Assembly: GCA_001557505.1 (NCBI GenBank)
Contig: LSAX01000003.1
Location: 1,302,001 to 1,366,000 of the forward strand
Reading direction: 5' to 3'
Source: Reticulascus tulasneorum
Lineage: Eukaryota; Ascomycota; Sordariomycetes; Glomerellales; Reticulascaceae
DNA: 64,000 bases
Under the pieces are notes generated by a model, which saw nothing but the letters and a program-made list of their open reading frames with translations, ran no database searches and was not told the DNA's origin. Below are positions 1-9,951 of this stretch, piece after piece (the first letter of the stretch is position 1; each line of letters opens with the position of its first letter). Made by a program: the position numbers and the translations under genes.

Positions 1-905
1 TTCCAATCCCGCCTCGAGTCTTCTTCAGACCCTGGAGGTGGTCTACGCAATTGACGTTTATTACACTGAAACGCACAGCTGACCAGGGATATGATTCCGT
101 CAACCCTGGTTCCACAGTCGGTGACACTCTCGATAGTTGTGATGAGTTATCACTCGATATCTTGGCCGAGCGAGGTGCAGGTGGGCTATTGCTCGACAAG
201 CCTGGCAGCGTAACGATTCCCTCCAGATATCCCGTGTTGCTCCAAGGCGCGAGATACGTGCTAATTTGCGTTGGCTCGCCCGTACTTGGTATTCCAGAGA
301 TGTTTCGAGCACGAAATCGAGAAAGCAGAGCCTGGAGCAGCACATTGAGGATGATCCCGTGGGCCACAATAACAACACTATGCGTTCCTTCGCCAGTGGC
401 TTCCTTATGTATTATCGGCGCCAAGTGATCGTTGAGAAAGCGGGCAACTCGAATCCTCATCGCATCATGAGACTCCGAGTCAGCAAGGCTGCTCTCTGGA
501 GCGTCTGACCGCATCCCAAATTTCTTCCCCTCGCCCGACCCGAAGTCCTTCTCTCGAAGTTCGGGAAGGCGAGTAACTTCCACTGCCGCTTGGTCTTTTG
601 AGGTTGCCGCAGTGGGGAGGTTCTGGGCGTCTCGGATGGCTTCAGCAGTGCTGATAGCACGCTGCAGGTTCGAGGAAAAGATATGCTTGATCTTGCCGAT
701 TGAAGAGGCTCGATTTGTGAGGTGGGTACCTAGTCGACGGGTTTGAAGAACGCCATGCGATGTCAATGGCGAGTCTCTGGATCCAGCACTGGCGAAATGT
801 TAGAGAGAAAAGAGGCTGTAGTGAAAGTGGGCGTCCATACTAGAGACCGGCGACGTTGTCCACCGACTCGCCGTGGCGGATGAGGAAGAGGTGCAGCCTG
901 CCCAT
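1..905 (-). CDS. Histidine phosphatase (phosphoglycerate mutase-like) family protein, 3' end cut by window edge
   Basis: The start is ATG at 905. Exon 1 (841-905) opens with MGRLHLFLIRHGESVDNVAG, which carries the RHG catalytic signature of the histidine phosphatase superfamily. A 52 bp GT-AG intron (789-840) follows. Exon 2 continues in frame with YAGSRDSPLTSHG, then FSSNLQRAISTAEAI (phosphate-pocket Arg region), LREKDFGSGEGKKFG and VIVAHGIILNVLL, which holds the second active-site His. Family members are phosphatases or mutases of small phosphorylated compounds; the exact substrate cannot be told. The frame stays open to position 1, so the C-terminus lies outside the window. No signal peptide or membrane segment is visible, so it is probably cytosolic. 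Confidence 0.85.
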
Positions 906-2365
906 ATCTCAGATTGCAGCATGCTCATTTGTTGGGTATCAGAGCAAATCCATGCTCAATGATGCCTACATGGCGAAAAGAGAAGTGTTTTGAGCCAGAT
1001 GCTCGAGGAGTACACCAGAAAATGGGGGACAGAGCGAGGAACTTGGTGGGTTGATTTCACTCAAGAAAAGTTTGCTCGCTTTGCACGCAGCCTCTGTAAG
1101 GTACCTTGTCCGATAAATCGCTGAGTCAGCAAGCGCTCGCATTTCCTGAACCTCCACCCAGCCAGTTCCGGTTATCACTACGTTGTATACAGTAACCACT
1201 TTTCCTGGACGTACTATATAGGCCAATAATTCGGTTTAGAAGGTTCGTAAGCAATCCAGTACCCTTCAAAGGTCGGAGGATAGCCGCTGCAACCAGTCTC
1301 ATACGACATTATTTAGCGTAAGAAATCCAACGAACTGGCCACGAGAGTTGCTTATGTCTTGACATGCATAACTTCCCTTCAAACAAACTCATCATCTTCC
1401 TGATCTATTTAAATCGTTGCAATTCAGTCCAGTACCCCAAGAGATTCTTACCTCGGAACTCTCCAACACTCTTGACCGCTTTTTGCCATCTCCAGCAAAT
1501 ACTCAATAACTGGTTTGCTAACCTCAAGTTATTACAGCATTCAAATCGCGAAATATTGATGACGCACAAGAAATTAGTCTAGGATTGGCTATCAGTTATC
1601 GTTGTCGAAAAATTGTTGCGCAGCCATACCAGGTACCTTGTAGACTACTGGCTAAGTGTCTGATATGCAGGTGATATTAGTTCATCGCTATCTTGAATGC
1701 ATAGGGTTGGATTGGAAAGATTGTAGAATGGAAGTAGAAGATTAGGTGACATGTTTCGTAGTGCATTGAAACTGCCAACGTCCAGCTGGTCCTAGATGTC
1801 GTCGGTCTTTGAAAGTGAGAGCAACTTAAATACAGTCATTGGATTCGCTCTGAACTATTGACGGCCTTCGAAGTTCTCCGAGCTGATCGTAGAGAACTCT
1901 GACGTCAAACTACTGTGAATCGTGGTTGTTAGGTTATTGCTGTGCAATAGCCTAGCTTGTTGGCGTTCCTAATGCCAGATAAATACATTATGGATAGCCA
2001 GGCATGAATATGAGATCTGGCGGGTTAACCGTCTCATTTTAAACCTCCAGAAGTTCAGCGCCAGGTTTCTTGCCCCAGTTTCGCTTAGTAACAGTGAGTT
2101 AGGGTTCTAACATTGTTTCGTTTGTAATAAGAACAACAAAATCGGTTCACAACATAATCGTTACTGTATTTGCTAATCAAATCTCTCCTAAGATACTTTA
2201 TATCTGTTCAAATTCTCCAACACACTTCATGGGCTAGAATCTTCCTCGAAAAAGAGACTGAGCATGGACTAGCTCCAATACAAGACTCAATCTTGATCCC
2301 CAGTCACCAAGATCGTTCTCATCCTATATCATCAACGAACTTTAAACACATCCTTATTTAATATA
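906..2365. other. Intergenic region, no gene seen
   Basis: About 1.46 kb with only short, unrelated open frames on both strands. It is AT-rich between about 1350 and 2200. It must contain the promoter of the leftward phosphatase gene near 906-1100. I see no RNA gene, repeat or mobile element. Confidence 0.5.
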
Positions 2366-2763
2366 TTACTCAGGCTTTCCCTTCTCATCAAAAGCTTTGT
2401 CAAAAGCCTGGAGCTGTGCTTCCATGTTCTTTGTCGCTGTCGAGATACTTGTGTGACCCCATGCAGAAGAACAATTGGACTTGAAATTTTCGTTTGCGAA
2501 GAAGTAATCGAGCCGTTGGGTTGAAAGTGTGCTGGCATCGAGTTCTCGATCTGCAAGTACTTCGTGCTTGTCTCTTGTACTATAGGATCTGCCAAGAACA
2601 AATATTAGCTGGTACTTATTTGTGGTGGTAGCTTGTTTGCACTCCACTCATGAGAAACTACCAGGGGATATATAGCAGATTAACGAGGTAGATAGAAAAA
2701 ATATTCATACATGAATTTAGATCCGTGTGTTTCCTGTGTGGAAATAGCTTCACTCTGAGCCAT
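2366..2763 (-). CDS. Possible small hypothetical protein, 91 aa, two exons
   Basis: The ATG at 2763 begins MAQSEAISTQETHGSKF. A donor GTATGA (from 2710) and an acceptor TTCTTGGCAG (to 2589) remove 122 bp and join in frame to a second exon of 74 codons ending in TAA at 2366. Exon 2 reads like real protein (SYSTRDKHEVLADRELD, LDYFFANENFKSNCSSAWGH, MEAQLQAFDKAFDEKGKPE), charged and hydrophilic with no membrane segment. Total 276 nt, 92 codons. I do not recognise the family. The intron is longer than others in the window, so the model is tentative. It could instead be the 3' relic of a longer gene. Confidence 0.35.
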
Positions 2764-3430
2764 GATGAGCGATACTGGAGATGGTTTGCTAAAGTAGAAG
2801 CACGTGATCAAATAGTTGCTGTTGAGCACGAGAGAGTGGTTCAGATTGGAATAACTGTTCAAGGAAACTAAATATTTGTCTCTGGACCTATGAGCCAGGC
2901 CCTTTTAGAAATTCTCCCTAAACCAAAATCTGAGCGCACCAGCACATCCTATCCTTCACCAGATTCTGTCCTAAGAGCGACACTTGGTTAGTCGTGCAAG
3001 CCACAGGAACATTCACACATGTTCCTGTGGACCAGATTCTGGACAACCCCACCAACGACAAACCAGGGTTCCAATTGGCTGCTGCGAGCGCCACCAGATT
3101 TTGGATCACGCTGAACCCAAGTCGCCGTCCGTAGAACCAGCAATCAGTAAGTGACTGCGGCCGCCTGAAACCAAAATCTGTTTCCTGCTACTTAATCCTC
3201 CTTCTTTTTCTGTTTTCAAACCGTGAATTCCGACTTCAATTGCATCCATCTTTGACATCAACTGCCTTTCCCCGCGTATTTCCTGAGTGCTCTAGAGGTA
3301 GCTGTACCTGATCAAATCGAAACCCACGTGAGATACGCCAGCATTTACGCAGCCTCGTGCGCCCAAGCACCGAATAGTCTTTCCAGTTCCAGCTTCATCA
3401 CGATTCGTCTCTGCTCTACAGAATTTTATC
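2764..3430. other. Intergenic region upstream of the Clr5-ankyrin gene
   Basis: 667 bp without a gene. It holds a perfect 10 bp inverted repeat (3001-3030, listed separately) and several scattered copies of CCAAAATCTG or its complement (near 2921, 3090 and 3172), plus two CCAGATTCTG variants near 2959 and 3031. The stretch just before 3431 is the expected promoter of the ankyrin gene. Confidence 0.5.
3001..3030. repeat. Perfect 10 bp inverted repeat with 10 bp loop
   Basis: CCACAGGAAC at 3001-3010 is exactly complementary to GTTCCTGTGG at 3021-3030. The spacer is ATTCACACAT. The weaker pair CCAAAATCTG near 2921 and CAGATTTTGG near 3091 also faces inward around roughly the same centre. It may be a protein-binding palindrome or the core of an old hairpin element. 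Confidence 0.6.
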
Positions 3431-6400
3431 ATGTCGCTCTCATCTACAGCTGGCCAGACGGGCGAGATTCCCTGGGATTCTTTCGAGCTTTTAATCCGGA
3501 CGTTGTACCTGGAGCAGGATATGAGTCTCGCAGAGGTCATGCGTGAAATGGCAACCAGGCATCAATTCAACGCAACGTGAGTTTCCACGGCTATTTCCAC
3601 ATCACCGAGATCGGTGCTGAATCTATGAAGGAAATCACAATACGAGCTTCAGTTCAAGAAGTGGCAGTTTCGCAAGAATCGCACTGCAACCGAATGGAAT
3701 ATAGTGGGCCGAAAACTAGCGGAAAGGAAAGTCGAGCACAAGGAGAGTGAGGTAGTTCTAAATGGCAACCCGATTAATCCCAAAAAACTCCGGAAAGAGA
3801 CTCTGCGGTACAAATTCATGTCGAACGCAATGAAAATACCTCCACTAGGTAAGTACCTCCACATCTGTATCGTTTTTCTTTTTGAATGTCTCACGGCGAA
3901 AATGAGGCCCGTCGCCGCCAACTCCCGAAGGTTTCATCATTCGTACGCCACCACCCGAATTTACTACATCCATGACAATTCTCGACGTCCACCAAGCAAT
4001 AGACATAAACCCGTTATTATTGGATTATCTTCCTTTCCATCAATTTGACCGCAGATTTTACCAGGCAGGTATGTTAGACTTAAGATTGTCAAATCATTAG
4101 ATAACAGTCGTCTTCCTGTCATATTACCAAAAGCAGAGCCCTACTAAATCTTTTCCGCAGAGACATCCTTTATATTTGCCCCTGAGAGTATTGAACTTGA
4201 TTCAGCGGCACTCTCTGAGGATACCTATTCTACGGTACTCGGAAGATTGACAGGAACGAATGGTGAGAATGCGTCACGATCTTTAAGCGACACTATGAAA
4301 GCCATCTTGCCTGAGAATACATTTCCTGGCAGTTCGACAGTTGAAGATATGACAATATCGCCACAAAAGCCGTCTTCAGTTCTAAATTTTCTGAAACTGT
4401 CAATGTACCTGATCTCAAATAACTTCTTCAGCTCGACTACAGATGTCAGTAAGAAGGTTTATCAATGGATAAAACGCCGTTCGAACGCTGGCCTGATTGA
4501 GTATATTCTGTCAATTGGTGGACCTACAGTCGAAGCTCTAGCCGAGAATCTGTTTCGGCTTGCCCTCGATGCAGAAGATGTTCGCACCATCAACAAGATG
4601 ATGAAGTCAGGTATCGATCCTAACGAGCAAGTCTACCGTGATAAGTGGGGCAATTGTAGTTCACCACTTGATCGTGCGTGTGATATGCAAAGCCTGAAGC
4701 TAGTCGAGGCATTGTTAAAGGGAGGAGCGAAGCTTGGCGAGTCAGTAGGGAAACATGACGCCGCGACGGTCCTAATATCTGTCGTTGACGGCAGAGATGA
4801 TGAATATGAATTCAAGGAGGAACATGTGGACCCCCGGCTTGTTAAATTACTACTGGATGCTGGCGCTATTGTCAACCCGGGATCAGGGATATCTCCTCTC
4901 GTCAGCGCTGTGGAATGCGGAAACGTCGAAGTTGTCGATCTTCTGATTTCTGCGGGCGCCGACGTGAATTTCATTGAGAGCGAAGACAACTACTCTTCCA
5001 CCCCTCTCATGAAGGCTTTACAGTGCGATGCTGATATCACTGACGGAGCCATAATCAGCATGGTCCGAACCTTGCTCCTGGCTGGAGCAGATCCACAAAG
5101 AGGATCCATATACAATGGAGACATTCAAACACCATTGGAGGCCGCAATGACCTGGAAAAGTGCTGAATTGATTCAGTTACTTTTAGACCATGGAGCTCGG
5201 ATCAATGAGGAAGCATTGGCTCAAGCTGTACGGAATCGCGACGTCGAGATTGTAAAACTGTTGCTTAATTCTGGAGGGCAAGTCACAGTGTCAGTGATCA
5301 AAACTGCGGCCGAGACCAATTCGACGATGACGTTTTCCCTACTGGAGGCAACAAAGGGAAGAATGAAGGGTTTGTGTCAAACCGCTGCACTAATTACGAG
5401 TATCAAATACGGGAAGATGGCTCTGATTCAGGAATTGATTGCAGCGGGAGCCCAGCTCTCCAAAAGCTCAAATCTCAAAGATGCAATTGAAAACCTGATC
5501 AATACTGGGAATATGGAGGTTCTTAACTTCCTTCTGGATGAAAATTCGGAATTTCGAACTCTGTCCCTTGAATCGCTCGATACAGGGCTTCAGGCTGCTA
5601 TACGCAACAGCAGGGATGATATTGTGGAACTACTTCTCAGGATGGGTGCAAATATTAATGGCGGAAGCGTCGTTCTGGAACAAAGTCCGCTTTCTGAAGC
5701 GATAAAACGGAACGATTACAGGCTGGCCAAGCAACTTCTGCTTGCGGGTGCGGCAGTGAACGGAACAGAGAACAATTATGGAGTCACGACAACGTCTATT
5801 TTGGCTTTTGCAGTCGAGCGGGGATACTACCCGCTGATACAAGACATTATCAGCGCAGGGGCTGCTATCGATGCTCCCCATCGGGGCAGAACTGCGCTTT
5901 TCATTGCTGTCGAGAAGAAGAGTCAAGAAGTTATCAAACTGTTGATCGATGGCGGGGCTAATGTTAATGCACCCGAGGCCGTTTCAACCGGAAACACAGC
6001 ACTTATGGCTGCATCTCGAAATGCTGACGTCCAGATGGCCCGATATCTTCTCGAACTTGGTGCTGATTCTGACGAAGGTTCGCTTAACGTTGCGGTCGCT
6101 TGTAGTTTCGAGCTTGTGCACATGCTTCTTGAGGCACGTTTGCATCAATACAAACGATACTCGAGAGGTTATGGAGGTGGTGCGCTGCAACATGCCATCA
6201 GATTGAAAGATGTTACAATGATTAAACTTTTGTTGGGAAAAGGTATAGACCCAAACATTATTCTCATCACAAGAGTAGGAGACGTGGTAACGAGCATTTA
6301 CGACTCCCAGCTCCCAAAAGCTCCGTACGTCGTACCCGGACACTCTGCCCTAGGGTTTTCAATCAAATCAGACAAGAGTAAGGACTCAGGAATTGTGAGA

Positions 6401-7018
6401 TTACTCTTGCATCACGGCGCGGATCCTAACAGCATCGTTACAAATTCCCGGCAGACAGCACTCCTAGTGGCTATAGATAAGGGTAACCTGGGCTTAGTCA
6501 AGGTCCTTATAGCGGCTGGAGCCGATGCAAACCCGAGCCTCAAACTTGGCGTTCAACGTACTCCTTTGCAGCTCGGAGCGGAGAGAGGGAGGATAGACGT
6601 TGTTAACATGCTCTTAGACAACGGTGCCGACATCAACGCACCACCGTTCGAAAGATACGGCGCAACTGCACTTCAATTTGCTGCTATTGGTGGATACATC
6701 GGGATCGCAAAGCTTCTTATTGAACGAAAAGCGGACGTCAACGCACGCTCGGCAATTATTGGCGGCAGAACTGCACTTGAAGGTGCAGCAGAGCACGGCC
6801 GTATTGACATGCTGCAACTTCTTATAAATGCCGGTGCACTGGTTATTGACTCTGGAGTTAAGCAATATAATAGGGCACGGAAGTTGGCATTAGAAAATGG
6901 CCATCGTGCTGCTTGCAGGCTTCTTGAAAAGTGCAGTGCAGACATGTTGGAGATTTTCAATGAGTGGGACCAAACGTCTATGGATTTTGGGTCCATTGGA
7001 GAAGAACTTCCGGTTTAG
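3431..7018 (+). CDS. Clr5 domain - ankyrin repeat protein, 1127 aa
   Basis: Four exons (3431-3576, 3631-3848, 3907-4068, 4161-7018) total 3,384 nt. All three introns are GT-AG, and every junction restores the frame. Residues about 13-66 form a fungal Clr5 domain: WDSFELLIRTLYLEQDMSLAEVM, then ATKSQYELQFKKWQFRKN across intron 1. A linker follows, then from about residue 290 a long solenoid of more than fifteen ankyrin repeats with the usual GADVN / LLLDAGA / TPLMKA signatures, running almost to the C-terminus. No NACHT, NB-ARC or catalytic domain is present. Clr5 domains commonly head ankyrin or TPR proteins in Pezizomycotina; their biochemical role is unknown, and ankyrin arrays bind proteins. 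A decayed TPR fragment lies about 190 bp downstream. Confidence 0.85.
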
Positions 7019-7209
7019 ATTTCAATGAATATCATGGAAAAATGTTGACATTAAAACTACGTAGAAATTTTGGAGTTTCTGTCGAGAGTATGCTGCACAA
7101 AACAGCCAGTCTGCATTCCTTTGCAGGTGTTCCAGTGCAAGGTCTTTCTCAATACCAAGCTTCGAACCTTTCCAGGTGTAGACCTGCAAATAGATCCTCT
7201 ACGCTGACC

Positions 7210-7463
7210 AGGGCAGCTCGCCTTGGCCGAGCAGATTTACGACGAGCGCGCGCTGCGATGCTACGAGGTACCGCTTGGCGCAGATAAATTCATGACTGTT
7301 CCTGCGCTTAACACGTTGCGGGGTCTTGGCGGTCTCTTCAAACGTCAAGCCGATTATGCAAAGGCTAGGATTATATATTCAAAAAGTTCTTGTAGGATAT
7401 GAGAAAGTCGTCGGACCAGATCATTTAGCTGTCAAAGGCTACGTGAAATTCTTCGGGCCTTGA
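7210..7463 (+). pseudogene. Decayed TPR (kinesin-light-chain type) fragment
   Basis: One frame reads LAEQIYDERALRCYEVPLGA, then LNTLRGLGGLFKRQADYAKA up to the A5 run near 7380. A second frame picks up with VLVGYEKVVGPDHLAVKGY and stops at TGA 7461-7463. Together they match the 42-residue TPR pattern (W/Y-x-LG-GY-x-A-x-Y; YE-x-VLGPDHP) found in fungal NLR-like and Clr5 proteins. One extra base in the A run breaks the frame. No start codon or upstream domain is visible. It is probably the remnant of a larger TPR gene, perhaps once a paralogue or the tail of a neighbour. Confidence 0.6.
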
Positions 7464-9662
7464 AATACCATAAGAGAAAAGATCTTGTTCGAAGCGAGTA
7501 CCCCTTACTGTCTACCCTGATAAGCGCTCCACAACGGGTGGCGTGGATCCCCATATCCCCTGTAAAACCGGCTGTTTTTGCCCAGTCTGAACACTGGTAG
7601 CCCTACGCGGTCTCGTTTTTGATCTTCTCGATTGGCCTATCTGCAGATATCTCCGGAAAGGCCAGATCGTTCAACAAGGAGAGGGAGAAGAATGGAGGGC
7701 AGTTCAGGCCCCTGCCGAGTTTCTAGACAGGTAAAACCTACCGACGAACACCTAACTCAATCGCTAGTTTTAAACCTGATTCCGAATCTCTTTTTGATGA
7801 GTCTGAACCTGAAACCGAGCTGATCGTAAATTTCGAAGGTGATCCCGAAACTTTCCACGACAAGCCTGAACGTATTACATATATTAAGCCTAGTGACTTA
7901 TACGCCAGCCATACCTTCCTCGAGCATGATAATCGACTAACTTTACCCTAGAGATGCCATGCCTACGGCCAGCTATTTAGGGTTCTTGAAATACACAGTT
8001 CATCCGTCAATTCGCAGAAATCTTGCACTTGCCACAATTTGTGCTCGAGCCAAGCAGAGTTTGCCCAGATACTTAATGAAACTAATTTCCTCGCCATCGC
8101 TATCAATAGAACTCTTCCTTCTCTAGCTCGGTTCAACGCCACTTGGATTAGCATAGTGGACGCCATCCAGTGAGCAAAATTTGAAAGATTGGATGCGAGT
8201 GCGAGAGGAGTGTGTTCCTGGTACAGAAGACTACACGATTTCAGTGTAGACAGTCAGATTGTTAGGTCCGGGGCAGGAGCGAGAGCTGCCAGAGCTGCCA
8301 GAGCTGCCTGCGGGAGGCACGCTGGGGAAAGGGAAGGTCGAAATAAGAATCCGGATGCTCGATCGAGGAGTCCGGGGCATATTATCTATTTTCCGTGGCA
8401 GTGGAAATCTCTCCGCATTCATGCGGAAGTCAATTCTCGATCAATTCTTGTTCCTATTATGGTCGGTGTGTGGCGTAGGACGCTTCAGACTGTGAGACGA
8501 TGCCTCTCCGGGAGGGTGCGGAGGACTCGCCGTTGACCACGGCCACAACCAGTGCCATACCGGCGCAGGCACAAAAGCCCACGCCGTGTCTTTACACATT
8601 GGCCGGCTGCATCTTTGACAGCTCAGAACACATTATTGGTTCGGTTGGTTCGGTTTCGGTTATTCAAGTACCGATGTTTCGACCGTGGAGCAACGCCTGC
8701 CTTTCAGAGCAGAAGTGCTCGTTCGACCCAACTCCTTGGCGAGCTAAGCGGCATGGTGGCAAGACGCGACATGGCGCAGCGTGACACTCGCGATGATTGG
8801 GAGACGCGAGGCGAAAGCGAGCCGCACCGCGGGTAATAGACGTCATGCCAATATTGCTGGTCTGACACATAATGCAAGCATCTAAGTCGGAAATTTCAGT
8901 CTCCATTTGCGTTGACCTAAGATATAAGATCTGAATAATCTCCCAAGATTGTGCGTAAGTTTAAGATAATCATCAGCCAAGGGATGAAAAACATTCCATT
9001 TGCGCATCAAGATGACCATGAGAACTGTTACTGGTGAGTAACCTCCCAACCAGAGAGATTCATTATCAAGTGTGCTGCGGTAAGTATCATTGAGCGTCCT
9101 GGCTTCGAGACATATGACCGCCCTGGCATCGTCTTTTTCCGCCTTTGAGGTATGCCACCACTGGATTCTAGATTACTGCTATCTATCATAGGAACTGCGA
9201 GAGAGGCAGAGATGCCCTCCTGAACAAGGAAATGCTACCTTGGATTCTTTCCTGCTACTCCCTTCATTGTTATTGAACTGACCTTGCAACCGACTTCAGC
9301 CAGACCACTGACGTGTAAGTATGTCCCTTTTGGCCTGGTCATCAACCCCTGATGCCCTTGATGACGTTATGCTGTTCACTCATATTCGAATTCAACACGA
9401 ATGAAAAAGCCATGGTCTTGGCAAATTCAGTTTAGGAAGGTCAAGACATATCTGAGGATTTGAATTAGGTAAGTATATCCCTCATTGTGGCCTGATGTAA
9501 TGCGGGATCACGGCGTCTCCTGCACTTGAAATTACGCATCTCGGAGACCGCGAACGTCACGCGTATCACTCATTGTTCCACCAGCGGGGGGAATTCAGTA
9601 ACTTCTAAGGCTGATGAAAGGGCGAGTCACAAAAGACACTCGGTAAGTCCCACCCAGTCAAT
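7464..9662. other. Gene-poor region with short open stretches and six splice-donor-like motifs
   Basis: No convincing gene. The frame 7727-7951 is open for 74 codons without an ATG and reads protein-like (SESLFDESEPETELIVNFEG, then KPERITYIKPSDLYASHTF), but I cannot assign it; it may be a gene relic. A 9 bp unit GAGCTGCCA is repeated about three times near 8282-8308. Between 9034 and 9749 (running slightly past this entry) six strong 5' splice-site motifs (GTGAGT/GTAAGT/GTAGGT) occur at 9034, 9080, 9315, 9469, 9643 and 9744. Those at 9315 and 9469 lie in a diverged 28 bp direct repeat. Confidence 0.4.
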
Positions 9663-9951
9663 ATGAACTCGACTGCCACGATCCAAACTGCGGCTGCTTT
9701 TAGTTCTCGGCGAGGCGCCCGCAGGAAGAAGCAAGCGGACAAGGTAGGTGCATTCCCCTTGTGGAGAAGCTAGACTGCATCATCGAGCTAGACTACCCCA
9801 TGCCTAGAGTGTCGTCGTCAACCAGCTCCGGAAACAGACCTGCTGTCCAATAACAACACCCTTGTCCCCTGCATCGACATTCAAAATTGCCACACAATTT
9901 CGACTACCGGCTGAGATCTTGCCCAGACCTATTTTGAAGGACATGGGATGA
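9663..9951 (+). CDS. Doubtful small two-exon gene, 74 aa
   Basis: The ATG at 9663 opens MNSTATIQTAAAFSSRRGAR and runs 27 codons to a donor GTAGGT at 9744. The acceptor CCTAG at 9807 joins it in frame to a 48-codon exon ending TGA at 9949-9951. The product is basic (RRKKQADK, LRKQ) with no recognised domain. It sits in a region with no other coding signal, so it could equally be chance or a spliced noncoding transcript. The only support is the clean intron and frame. Confidence 0.18.
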
